Origin: an uncultured Eubacteriales bacterium
GTDB taxonomy: Bacteria; Bacillota; Clostridia; Lachnospirales; Lachnospiraceae
Length of the DNA stretch: 64,000 nt
Assembly: GCA_900318615.1 (NCBI GenBank)
Contig: ONLK01000002.1
Location: 30,816-94,815 of the forward strand
Direction of reading: 5' to 3'
Shown here piece after piece: positions 16,968 to 25,453 of the stretch. Within the stretch, counting starts at the first letter, position 1. The number at the start of each line of letters is the position of its first letter. Both the position numbers and the translations under genes were made by a program. Below the pieces are notes generated by a model. The model ran no database searches. It was not told the origin of the DNA and saw nothing but the letters and a program-made list of their open reading frames with translations.

Positions 16968-19900
16968 CACGTCCTCCCCGGCTGCGCCTCATCTGTCTCA
17001 TTTTTTTCAGGCTGTTTTTTTCCTGCCTGTTTTCTCTCCTTCCGTCTTCCCGCACGCATGCTCCGGAGGAAAGCCACGAAAATGACAGCGGACGCCGCCA
17101 TCGCCGCAAGATACCGCCCGATCGGGGTATCGTTTCCGGTAGACACGGATGAGGCCGCAGGTCCTGTTGTCCCGGAATCCTCTTTTGTCCCAGGCGCGAT
17201 TTTCGGCGAATCCTTCATGACAACATGCAAAGCCTCAGAGCTGTCTTTCACCTCAAATGGAACGCTTTCAGCTGTCTCATAGCCATCCGGAGCGGTTATT
17301 TCCGTCAGTGTGTATTCACCTGCCGGCAGCTTTTCGATTTCGTGCGGCTTCTTTGTGCTTATCCACTCTTCTACCGTCTTCCCATCCTTGTCGGTGATCC
17401 TCAATTTCGCACCTGGAAGTTCCTTTGATGTCGTGATATCCTGCTTGTGGATATAGATTTTCGTGGGTGCATCTTTCATCTGAACATTCTGAACCTGTAT
17501 GTCGCCTTTTTCTGCTGCGGTTTTAACCTCAAAGGTGACCGCTTCCGCCGTTGTATACCCGGCTGCAGGAATTTTCTCTGTCAGAAGATAAACACCGGAA
17601 GGAAGTGTCAGGCGATGCGGCTGACCGGTACTCACCCACGCATCCACCCTATTTCCGTCGCTGTCCGTGACCTCCAGGGACGCTCCGGGCAGTTCCTCTC
17701 CGGTTGTGATGTCCAGTTTGCTTATATCCACCTCACGGTAAGGCCGGTCATACATCACTACCTTCTGGATACTCAGTGAATTTTCAACCGTAAAGCGCAC
17801 GCTCTGTTCGGAAAGCTCATATCCTTCCGGCGCCGCTCTCTCGGTCAGCTCATACTTTCCCGCCGGAAGTGACGTGATCTCATGCGGCTTGTTGGTGCTA
17901 ATCCATGAGTCAATCTTTTCCCCGTGTTCATTTTTTACGATAAGTTCCGCTCCCGGAAGCTCCGCGCCGTCCTCTCCCTCCACAATATCCTTTTTGCTGA
18001 ACCGTACAATGTTCGGCTGATTGGAAAGATCAAGCGTATATTCCCTCCGGCCTTCAATGAGTCCGGTATTGTCAACCGTAATGGTATAGACCGCCGGATC
18101 CAGGTTATACCCCGGCCGTGTCTCCACTTCACGGATTTCATAGGTTCTGCCATTTGAAAGTCCGTCCAGTTCAATCCTTCCGTCTTTCCCTGTCCTGTAC
18201 AAGGATGGCTTTGTATTTTCACCCTTTTCCGTGACCGAAAAGGTAATGTTCTCCAGCGGCTGTGAATCTTCGCCGGCGGTGTGCTTACAGATAATGAAAC
18301 GGTTTTTCGAATCACTCACTGAAAGTGTAACCTCAGATTCCGAATCCGGATCTCCTTTTACGTCCACCGTGTATGTCTGAGGATTAACCGTCCATCCGCT
18401 TCCCGCAGGCACCGCCGTTTCCGTTACGAGATACGTTCCCGGATAAAGATCGCCGGATACAGCGGTTCCGCTTTCATCCGTCGTAACCGTCTGTGCTTCC
18501 ATCTTTCTTTCATTTCCGGATCCATCCGTTATATCTCCGGAAGGTTTTATCAAAAACCGGAACCCGGCGCCGCATGTATCTCCGTCCTCCGACTTTTTTA
18601 TGATCCGGATCTTTTTCATAACCGGTGCATCCATCGACCGAAGCGTAATTTCGGCCGGACTGTCCGCGTCCACGGCAAAAGGAATATCCTCCGCCGTGGT
18701 GTAGTTTTCCGGTGCCTTCCGCTCATGAAGTATATACTTTCCCGCGCTCAGCTTATCTTCAAAAAGAACTTCTCCATTCTCATTTGTTCCGAATACCCCG
18801 GTGGCATTTTCAGCTCCCTTTACTTTCAGCCTGACCGGTTTTCCAGCCGTATCCAGGATTTGAAATTCAGCCTTGTCCGCTGTGATCAGGGTTTGTGTCT
18901 GCGCATCCAGCTTCTGTATTTTCACTGTCCGTCTTTCAAGAATATTCCGCACGGAATATTCCAGCGTTTTATTGTTTTCCAGCACAACCTTGCTGTCAGG
19001 AAGCGCCGCATACTCCCGGTTCTGTGTGCTTTCGCTGATGGTATAGGTACCGGGCTTTAAGTGTTCGGCGCGCGCTTCTCCATTCGCGTCTGTAACCAGT
19101 GTTACCTTTACGGAAGGTTCATTCACAGACGTCAGCGTAAAGGTGATCCCTGCCACTTTCCGTTCCCCGCTTTGTGTCTCTTCCGCCGACTTTTTAATGT
19201 GAATGGACGCATTGTCAGAATCCAGCCAGGTTACGTCAAAGGACACAGCGCCGGGCGAGAGCGTCCGTCCGATCACGGCCAGATCCTGTTTTGCCTGCTG
19301 TGATTCTGCCACCCTCCAGGCTGCATACCGATACTGTTCATTTCCGGCAAGTGAACCGCTGGAATATACCTTCCCCCCGGTCCGTGCCTGATCCAGGGGG
19401 GCTGTCAGATAAAACTGATCCCTGCCATATACTTTTACGGCTGCTCCGGGAGCGCTGGTTGTCTTTTTCGTCTCGTTCACAAGGCGTACAGCGGCCGGCA
19501 GCTGAATAGTTATATAGTTGTATACAAATCCATTCAGCGTCATGGATGGCGTCCGCTGTATGCTGCCTTCTTTATACGCTTTGACGGATGATGGAGTCAG
19601 TGAAAGATCCGGTGTCGGCGCCTCGTGAGAGCCCGCATATTTGTATAATTCATCCGCACAGGAAAGCGCAGCGGATGTTGCACCCATGGCCAGAGAATGA
19701 CTGTTGTTTCTCTGGGCAATACTGAGATGTATGATAATATAGCGTTTGCCGGACGGCCAGCTGCCCCTCCCGGTCCGGGAAAAGAAATTGTTTTCCCCGG
19801 AATATTCCTTCAGCCCGTAATACATAATTCTCAGCCAGTAGGAATTCAGGTTCTGGACCGGATAGGTACCGCTGGTCGGCGACGGGAAAACAGGATTGGC

Positions 19901-20701
19901 GCAAAATCCATATGCACCGCTGGTTATTCCGTCGATGGTCACCCGGTATTGTCCGGTGGTATAGCTTCCGAATCCGTAGCTGGAATAGTTCAGATTCCCC
20001 TTATTTTTTATCGTTACCTTTCTCTGTTTCCCCGCAGCTTTTCGAAGCGGTATCTCCGGGGCTTCCTCTGTGACTTCCTCCGTCAGCGCTTCTGCCGCTT
20101 CCTCCGTTCCCGTTTCGTTTTCAGTTTCGGTTTCAGTTTCGGTTTCATATTCGGACAAATTTTCTGTACCCGCAGCGCTCGCAGCCGTATCCGGAATCTT
20201 CTGTACAGCGTCGGTTTCCGCAGGAACCGTTTCACCTTCCCCTTCTGTCCCGTCCCCGGCTCTCTCCTGACTTTCGCTTTTTATGCTTTCCCCGGCCGTC
20301 TCCGCTGCCGGCGTATCCGCCTGTATCATCTGGGAATTGCCGGCCGTTCCGGACCGGGTCTGCTGATTGTCCGACTGTGCTTTCATCGAAATACATTGTT
20401 GATCCGTCTGCTTTTCTACCTGCGCATTCTGCTGATCTGCCTGCGGTTCCACCTGGGCATTCTGCTGATCTGCCTGCGGTTCCGCCTGGATCTTCTGCTG
20501 ATCTGTCTGCGGTTCCGCCTGGATCTTCTGCTGATCTGTCTGTGTTTCCATCTGGATATTTTGTTGACCTGCGGATGGTACGGCCGCGGCCATTTCCGCA
20601 GGGGTCACGGCTGCCGAACCGGCTTTTCCAGCCGGCAGAGTAAAAATCATCGCGCAGGCCAGCAATACTGCCGATGCTGCACGCCAGTGTTTATTTTTCA
20701 T
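16967..20701 (-). CDS. SpaA/Cna-B repeat surface protein with thioester-like N-domain
   Basis: A 1244-residue wall-anchored adhesin-like protein. Residues 1-30 are a signal peptide. Residues of about 45-110 are a Gln-rich repeat (units like QADQQNAQVEP), and 185-215 is Glu/Thr-rich. Around 230-360 is a domain with GFCANPVFPSPTSGTYPV (Cys267) resembling thioester domains. From about 500 to 1165 there are seven prealbumin-like (SpaA/Cna-B) domains, each with a Lys near the start and a TE near the end that normally form isopeptide bonds. The last three are closely alike (ELPGA...W.ST..PH...LP.G.Y.LTE). The C-terminus has VSTGNDTPI, then a membrane helix and a basic tail, a non-LPXTG sortase-type signal. 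AAAGGAG precedes ATG 20701. No sortase gene is nearby. Confidence 0.88.
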   Translation of the reverse strand: MKNKHWRAASAVLLACAMIFTLPAGKAGSAAVTPAEMAAAVPSAGQQNIQMETQTDQQKIQAEPQTDQQKIQAEPQADQQNAQVEPQADQQNAQVEKQTDQQCISMKAQSDNQQTRSGTAGNSQMIQADTPAAETAGESIKSESQERAGDGTEGEGETVPAETDAVQKIPDTAASAAGTENLSEYETETETETENETGTEEAAEALTEEVTEEAPEIPLRKAAGKQRKVTIKNKGNLNYSSYGFGSYTTGQYRVTIDGITSGAYGFCANPVFPSPTSGTYPVQNLNSYWLRIMYYGLKEYSGENNFFSRTGRGSWPSGKRYIIIHLSIAQRNNSHSLAMGATSAALSCADELYKYAGSHEAPTPDLSLTPSSVKAYKEGSIQRTPSMTLNGFVYNYITIQLPAAVRLVNETKKTTSAPGAAVKVYGRDQFYLTAPLDQARTGGKVYSSGSLAGNEQYRYAAWRVAESQQAKQDLAVIGRTLSPGAVSFDVTWLDSDNASIHIKKSAEETQSGERKVAGITFTLTSVNEPSVKVTLVTDANGEARAEHLKPGTYTISESTQNREYAALPDSKVVLENNKTLEYSVRNILERRTVKIQKLDAQTQTLITADKAEFQILDTAGKPVRLKVKGAENATGVFGTNENGEVLFEDKLSAGKYILHERKAPENYTTAEDIPFAVDADSPAEITLRSMDAPVMKKIRIIKKSEDGDTCGAGFRFLIKPSGDITDGSGNERKMEAQTVTTDESGTAVSGDLYPGTYLVTETAVPAGSGWTVNPQTYTVDVKGDPDSESEVTLSVSDSKNRFIICKHTAGEDSQPLENITFSVTEKGENTKPSLYRTGKDGRIELDGLSNGRTYEIREVETRPGYNLDPAVYTITVDNTGLIEGRREYTLDLSNQPNIVRFSKKDIVEGEDGAELPGAELIVKNEHGEKIDSWISTNKPHEITSLPAGKYELTERAAPEGYELSEQSVRFTVENSLSIQKVVMYDRPYREVDISKLDITTGEELPGASLEVTDSDGNRVDAWVSTGQPHRLTLPSGVYLLTEKIPAAGYTTAEAVTFEVKTAAEKGDIQVQNVQMKDAPTKIYIHKQDITTSKELPGAKLRITDKDGKTVEEWISTKKPHEIEKLPAGEYTLTEITAPDGYETAESVPFEVKDSSEALHVVMKDSPKIAPGTKEDSGTTGPAASSVSTGNDTPIGRYLAAMAASAVIFVAFLRSMRAGRRKERKQAGKKQPEKNETDEAQPGRT

Positions 20702-21057
20702 AACTGCTCTCCTTTGCAAAGCCCTTTCTGTCTGGTATATTTCCTGCATGTTTCCCGCTTTTTTTCCATTTTAAGAACGGCGGCGGTTTGCCCGCATACA
20801 AACTAAAATATTTCATGGATTTCCGATCCGCCTCCCGGAATCAATGTAAAACAGCTCTTCCGGGGTCTCCGGGAGCCTGTAAATCCTGCAGCGGACGTAA
20901 GCACAAAGGCAGCAGGTTTCCATGTGGCAATTGGTACTTGCCCGCGCAGCCGTCCGATGACCGCAGCTTTTGTGAACACATCAGAAATAAAAGGAATCTT
21001 GAATTGCAAAAAGAAATGGAAGCCGTCAGAAGAACGGCTATCGGTCAATCGTGATGT

Positions 21058-21087
21058 GTATTAGCAATGTAATTAATTTATATTCAA
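21058..21087 (-). promoter_or_regulatory. Candidate promoter of the surface-protein gene
   Basis: On the minus strand TTGAAT lies 18 bases before TAATAC, which carries a TGC extension. The surroundings are very AT-rich compared with the rest of the window. Confidence 0.45.
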
Positions 21088-21126
21088 TATGTAATTATAT
21101 TAACGCATACTTCCGGCAGAATCAAG

Positions 21127-21177
21127 AACAGCCGGCTCTGAAAATTTACTGAATTTTCAGAAATGCCGGCTGTTTTA
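21127..21177. terminator. Long hairpin terminator after the phospholipase-like gene
   Basis: AACAGCCGGC (21127-21136) pairs with GCCGGCTGTT (21165-21174), enclosing a second helix TCTGAAAATT/AATTTTCAGA. The plus side ends in TTTTATT; the minus side has a weaker U tract. It lies 30 bases past the stop of the phospholipase-like gene. Confidence 0.7.
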
Positions 21178-21205
21178 TTAGCGGTTACTGCTGAATTGTA
21201 AAAGG

Positions 21206-22123
21206 TCACAACTTTGGAAGTTTCTGATACTTTTCCATCGGGCGTCCTGTATGGTAGGATCTGTTTCCAATCTGACTGAAAAATTCATCCCGGGCACGCT
21301 CATCCTCCGGGTTCCGGAGGGCCTTCTCCTCATAGATCGTCATCTTCTTGAAGAAGCGCACACCGCGGTCAAACCTTTTCCGGAAGCGGTCATATTGTTC
21401 TTTTGACATACCATAAAGATTGCGGTTGATAAACAAAGGAGCCAGATAAACATAACCGCGGATTTTCTCTTCGAGGCGGGTGAACACCCACTCCTTAAAC
21501 CCGGTCTCATCCATCAAAAGCGAGCTGATGACGCGGTACTCATACAGCATTCCGTACATTCTTCGTTCGCTGAGCGAATGGGAGGCGTCCGGATAAACCG
21601 CAGCGAAAGCCTCGGAAAGCATATGTGCAATGATGTGCTTTTCCCTGCTGCTCAGATTGAACAGGCCCATCTGGTGCGTATCCCTAATATCCTTGCACAG
21701 AACATAACGCGCGGTATAAGCGTCGATCGCAGCCTCAAAGCGAAAATGCTTCCCCAGCTGTCTTTTTTCGCAGGAGTCTTCCGTTTCCCTGAAAATCAGC
21801 GGATGCGCACTTGAATCGAGGGCATAATGCCCCAGAAAACCGGAAAAGTAAGCGATCGCCGTTTTCCTGTCATCTCCGCGGTACTGCTCTGTTTCACGAT
21901 AAAGTGCCTGAAGAAAAGCCCCGCATCTGTATTTATGAAGAGTTCTTCCAATGGTCATTCCCGGGCGGAAGGCTTCCGCCATAGAATAAAAATAAACATC
22001 CGGTCCGGCCAGACCCATTCCGTAAGCCCCTTTATGAGCACTGATACTTTCTCTGACTGCTCCGTCTTTCATGTCGTTAAAGTTTACGACACCGCAGGCA
22101 TAGTGAGTTAAAAAAGCCGGCAT
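21206..22123 (-). CDS. Zinc-dependent phospholipase C-like protein
   Basis: A 305-residue protein of the Zn_dep_PLPC family (PF00882 type). The N-terminus MPAFLTHYACG gives the first His; AGPDVYFY follows, and FSGFLGHYALDSSAHP carries the His/Asp metal ligands. There is no signal peptide, so unlike the clostridial toxins it is probably cytoplasmic. Homologues in many gut Firmicutes are uncharacterised. It lies 35 bases downstream of the NUDIX gene and is probably cotranscribed with it. Confidence 0.82.
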   Translation of the reverse strand: MPAFLTHYACGVVNFNDMKDGAVRESISAHKGAYGMGLAGPDVYFYSMAEAFRPGMTIGRTLHKYRCGAFLQALYRETEQYRGDDRKTAIAYFSGFLGHYALDSSAHPLIFRETEDSCEKRQLGKHFRFEAAIDAYTARYVLCKDIRDTHQMGLFNLSSREKHIIAHMLSEAFAAVYPDASHSLSERRMYGMLYEYRVISSLLMDETGFKEWVFTRLEEKIRGYVYLAPLFINRNLYGMSKEQYDRFRKRFDRGVRFFKKMTIYEEKALRNPEDERARDEFFSQIGNRSYHTGRPMEKYQKLPKL

Positions 22124-22158
22124 TCTTTCCTCCCTGTCTACCCGTTCATTTATCTGTA

Positions 22159-22683
22159 TTACCGGCCTTGCCTGCTGTCCGTATCCTCAAAAACCGTTCG
22201 GATACTGTCATAGTGGAGAAAAACTCCCCCGGCAGCCAGCTGCCGGATTTCGTCAAGAGAGGCGGCTTTCCAGTCAATGCTCTCATCTGCCTGAAGCACA
22301 ATATCCTCCGGCCCGAAATCCATGTCAAACCGATACACATCGACAAAATAATTATCGCCCTTTCCGGGGTTCTCCCGATGATAACTGTACGATAAGTGCC
22401 CGGGTACCCGGCTAACGTCCAGCGACGTTTCTTCACGGATTTCCCTGATGACTGCCTCGCCGGAAGTTTCCCCGGCCCGCACGCCGCCGCCCGGCACTTC
22501 CCACCACAGCGGAGCCCACGCTTTTGTTCCGATCCGGCGTGTGATCAGGAAGCGGCCGTCCGGGCGCCGGATGACTCCCAGAACAGAAAGATGGTACTCT
22601 CCATCCTTCAAAATCCAGTCGTTCCGCTTCATGGTTCTTCCGGTTTTATGTCTGTCCTTATCGTAAATATCCCAGTATTCCAT
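22159..22683 (-). CDS. NUDIX hydrolase
   Basis: A 174-residue hydrolase of nucleoside-diphosphate-linked compounds. The N-terminus EYWDIYDKDRHKTGRT is typical of the isopentenyl-diphosphate isomerase/Nudix subgroup. The Nudix box at about residues 66-88 reads GGGVRAGETSGEAVIREIREETSL; the metal-binding REIREE is intact, while the usual Gly near the end is Ser. The substrate is unknown. It starts six bases after the glgB stop on the same strand. Confidence 0.88.
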   Translation of the reverse strand: MEYWDIYDKDRHKTGRTMKRNDWILKDGEYHLSVLGVIRRPDGRFLITRRIGTKAWAPLWWEVPGGGVRAGETSGEAVIREIREETSLDVSRVPGHLSYSYHRENPGKGDNYFVDVYRFDMDFGPEDIVLQADESIDWKAASLDEIRQLAAGGVFLHYDSIRTVFEDTDSRQGR

Positions 22684-22689
22684 GGCTGT

Positions 22690-25344
22690 TCATTTTTCCT
22701 GTAATTTTCTTTTTGTCTGTGTCCTGCCCTGCCCTGCACTCTTTTTCGCGGCGGAGGCCGGCCCGGATTTCCTGGCGGCCGGCTTTACTCTCTTCCCTGC
22801 GGGTGCGGCAGTCTTTTCACTCTCCGCCGCAGCCGGCTTCACACTTTCTTTCGCCGGTGCCGGCTTTTCACTCTCCGCCGTGGCCGGCTTCACACTTTCT
22901 TCCGCCGGTGCCGGCTTTTCACTCTCCGCCGTGGCCTTTTTGTTTACTGGCTGCGCAGCGATCGGCTTGTCTCTTTCTTCTTCCGCTTCCCGGTACTTTT
23001 GCTCCAGTTCTTCCTTCAGAGAAGTCCTGGGTTTTGCTGCCTTTTCCGTCAGGCCGGCTCTTGCCTTTTCACGGGCTGCCTTTATTTTCTCTGTTTTGTC
23101 TTTTTCAGCCTTTGCCCGGATATTCGCAGAGACTCTGGCCTCCACCGGTGTGCAGGTAAAAATGCAGATGCCCATCGGCGGAACAGTGATCCGGATGGAA
23201 TTCTCCCGCGCATCGCACTCATCAACACGGCTGGACTTCATGCGTGCGTTCACATGACCGGCTCCGCCGAAGGCAATATTGTCACTGTTGAAGATTTCCT
23301 TATATTTACCATGGAACGGAACACCAATCTTGCGATCCTCGTAAACCAGTGAAGAGAAATTGCACACAATCAGCAGATTCTCCTCCGGTTTTTCCGTCTT
23401 GCGGAGGAAAACAAGAATATTTTCATTTGCGGAAATATTATTGATCCATTCAAATCCGTCCGCGGCATAATCCTGGCGGTAGAGAGCCGGACAGCTGTTA
23501 TAAACTTTTAATAGTTCGCAGAACATATCCTGTGTCTGCCTGTGGCTTTCCTCCTTCAGTTCCGCCCAGTCTACGCTCTCCGTTCCGTTCCACTCCGCAG
23601 ACTGGCCGAAATCCTGCCCCATGAAAATCAGCTTTTTGCCCGGATGGACCATCAGGTATCCGAGAGCCACCCTCAGATTTGCAAATTTCTTTTCCTGATT
23701 TCCAGGGAATTTGGTTATCAAAGATCCCTTGCCATGGTCAACGGCACGATGCGGGAACGGAAGTATAAAATTCTCGCTGTAATTGTAGATCATACTGAAA
23801 ATCAGATCACCGTGATGATATCCGCGGAAGATAGGATCCAGCTGCATATAGCTGAGGAAATCACTCTCCCAGCCATTGTTCCACTTATAATCAAAACCGA
23901 GTCCGTCCTTCGAAACCGGAGCCGTTACCTTCGGGTAAGCCGTATGTTCCTCTGCGATCAGCATCACGTTGCCGCACTGTTCCTTAAATACGGTATTCAG
24001 CTTTTTCAGGAAGTCAATCGCATCCAGATTTTCATTTCCGCCGTAGATATTGGCTACCCACTCACCTTCATTTTTGCCGTAATCCAGATACAGCATCGAT
24101 TCAACGGCGTCCATGCGGATTCCGTCGGCATGATATTCCTTCGCCCAGAATAAAGCACTGGCAATAAGGAAATTTCTGACTTCCGGCCTTCCGTAATTGT
24201 ACAGCAGAGTACCCCAGCGCGGATGCGTTCCCTGGCGCGGATCCTTGTGTTCATACAGGCAGGTGCCGTCAAATCCGCACAGTCCGTGCACATCCTTCGG
24301 AAAATCTTCCGGAACCCAGTCCAGAATAACGCCGATGTTATGCGTATGCATGTAATTCATGAAGAACATGAAATCCTTCGGATTGCCGTAGCGGGAGGTC
24401 GGGGCAAAATACCCGGTGGTCTGATATCCCCACGATTCATCCTGCGGATGCTCCATGATCGGCATCAGTTCCACATGCGTATACCCCATCTTCTTAACAT
24501 ACTCTGCAAGAAGCGGCGCCATCTCCCGGTAATTGTAAAACTCACGTCCATCCTCCGGCTTCTTCCAGGTTCCGAGATGAACTTCATAGATGGCCATCGG
24601 TTCCTGTTTCAGATCGGCAGCCTCACGGGTGGATATCCATTTTTCATCGGTCCAGTTGAAGCCGTCCAGATCGGTTACGATGGAGGCGGTATGCGGGCGC
24701 AGCTCTGCCTCGTTCGCATAGGGATCGGCTTTCAGGAAAGTCAGTCCGCTCTTCGCCTTGATTTCATATTTATAAATTGTTCCTTCGCCCAGATCCGGCA
24801 TGAAGATTTCAAAAATTCCGGAATCCCAGAGGCGACGCATCGGATTGCGGCGGCCATCCCACAGATTGAAGTCGCCTACCAGGCTGACGCGCACCGCGTT
24901 TGGCGCCCAGACCGCAAAATAAGTTCCCTTTACTCCGTTTACGGTCATCGTATGTGATCCGAGCATTTTGTACGCTTCATAATCCGTTCCGGAGTTGAAT
25001 TTCTTTGTTTTCTCTTCGGTTATCTGAGGTTTGAAATTGTAGGGATCCTGCAGTTCCTCTATGGTTCCGTTGTCAAACAAAACAGAAAAACGATAATCCG
25101 GGATCTTATTCCCCGGTACAAGAACGGCGAAAAAACCGGTCTCATCCTCCTTTTCCATAGGATACTTCTGCCCGGTTCCACTGATAAACACATCCATAGA
25201 AACCGCCGTGGGGATGAATGCCTGTATCAAAACTCCTTCTTCGGTGACATGCGCCCCCAGGAAATCATGAGGATTGTCCTCATCGGAATAGACCAGTCCC
25301 TCTATCTTGCCCCAATCCATCATATCGTACAGTTTTTCGTTCAT
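22690..25344 (-). CDS. glgB: Glycogen branching enzyme (GlgB) with altered active site and repetitive tail
   Basis: The protein has 884 residues; ordinary GlgB has about 630-730. It has an N-terminal CBM48 domain (APNAVRVSLVGDFNLWDGR), a GH13 barrel and a C-terminal beta domain, then a tail of about 150 residues (735-884). The tail is Lys/Ala/Glu/Pro-rich with repeats like ESEKPAPA and ESVKPA. Asp342, Arg410, the nucleophile Asp412 and acid/base Glu465 are present. Two otherwise invariant residues are not: the His of DWVPxHF is Asp347, and the HDE motif reads HRA, putting Arg533 in place of the transition-state Asp. ATG 25344 follows GGGGGT; the long upstream frame is not conserved. It may be a weakly active or non-catalytic paralogue. 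Confidence 0.88.
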   Translation of the reverse strand: MNEKLYDMMDWGKIEGLVYSDEDNPHDFLGAHVTEEGVLIQAFIPTAVSMDVFISGTGQKYPMEKEDETGFFAVLVPGNKIPDYRFSVLFDNGTIEELQDPYNFKPQITEEKTKKFNSGTDYEAYKMLGSHTMTVNGVKGTYFAVWAPNAVRVSLVGDFNLWDGRRNPMRRLWDSGIFEIFMPDLGEGTIYKYEIKAKSGLTFLKADPYANEAELRPHTASIVTDLDGFNWTDEKWISTREAADLKQEPMAIYEVHLGTWKKPEDGREFYNYREMAPLLAEYVKKMGYTHVELMPIMEHPQDESWGYQTTGYFAPTSRYGNPKDFMFFMNYMHTHNIGVILDWVPEDFPKDVHGLCGFDGTCLYEHKDPRQGTHPRWGTLLYNYGRPEVRNFLIASALFWAKEYHADGIRMDAVESMLYLDYGKNEGEWVANIYGGNENLDAIDFLKKLNTVFKEQCGNVMLIAEEHTAYPKVTAPVSKDGLGFDYKWNNGWESDFLSYMQLDPIFRGYHHGDLIFSMIYNYSENFILPFPHRAVDHGKGSLITKFPGNQEKKFANLRVALGYLMVHPGKKLIFMGQDFGQSAEWNGTESVDWAELKEESHRQTQDMFCELLKVYNSCPALYRQDYAADGFEWINNISANENILVFLRKTEKPEENLLIVCNFSSLVYEDRKIGVPFHGKYKEIFNSDNIAFGGAGHVNARMKSSRVDECDARENSIRITVPPMGICIFTCTPVEARVSANIRAKAEKDKTEKIKAAREKARAGLTEKAAKPRTSLKEELEQKYREAEEERDKPIAAQPVNKKATAESEKPAPAEESVKPATAESEKPAPAKESVKPAAAESEKTAAPAGKRVKPAARKSGPASAAKKSAGQGRTQTKRKLQEK

Positions 25345-25453
25345 TGCTTTACCCCCGTCTAACCTTTTCCCGATAATAAATATGAAAGCAGGCGGATCAT
25401 GCGTGAAATCTGCGCTGTCCGGCACTGTATGTTTTATTTTATCATCCGCAGGA

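Larger units (their letters stand above)
20702..21205 (-). other. Long non-coding leader of the surface-protein gene
   Basis: About 350 bases separate a candidate promoter (21058-21087) from the start codon, and no convincing gene is present. The minus-strand RNA can form several helices. One is CGGACG with CGTCCG (about 20895-20955) enclosing a GGCAA/TTGCC hairpin. A second is CTCCCGG with CCGGGAG (about 20830-20877). A third is CTTTGCAAAG overlapping the ribosome site. The remainder up to 21205 holds a terminator hairpin. The leader matches no riboswitch class I know. Confidence 0.5.

Noticed and set aside
20788..21054. Small ORFs on both strands in the adhesin leader
   Set aside because: Neither has a ribosome site or recognisable family; both fit better as chance frames over a structured leader.
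16843..21205. Genomic island inserted at tRNA-Pro carrying the adhesin
   Set aside because: The tRNA 3' end is not repeated in the downstream sequence I could inspect, and there is no integrase; the adhesin is on the opposite strand with its own control region.
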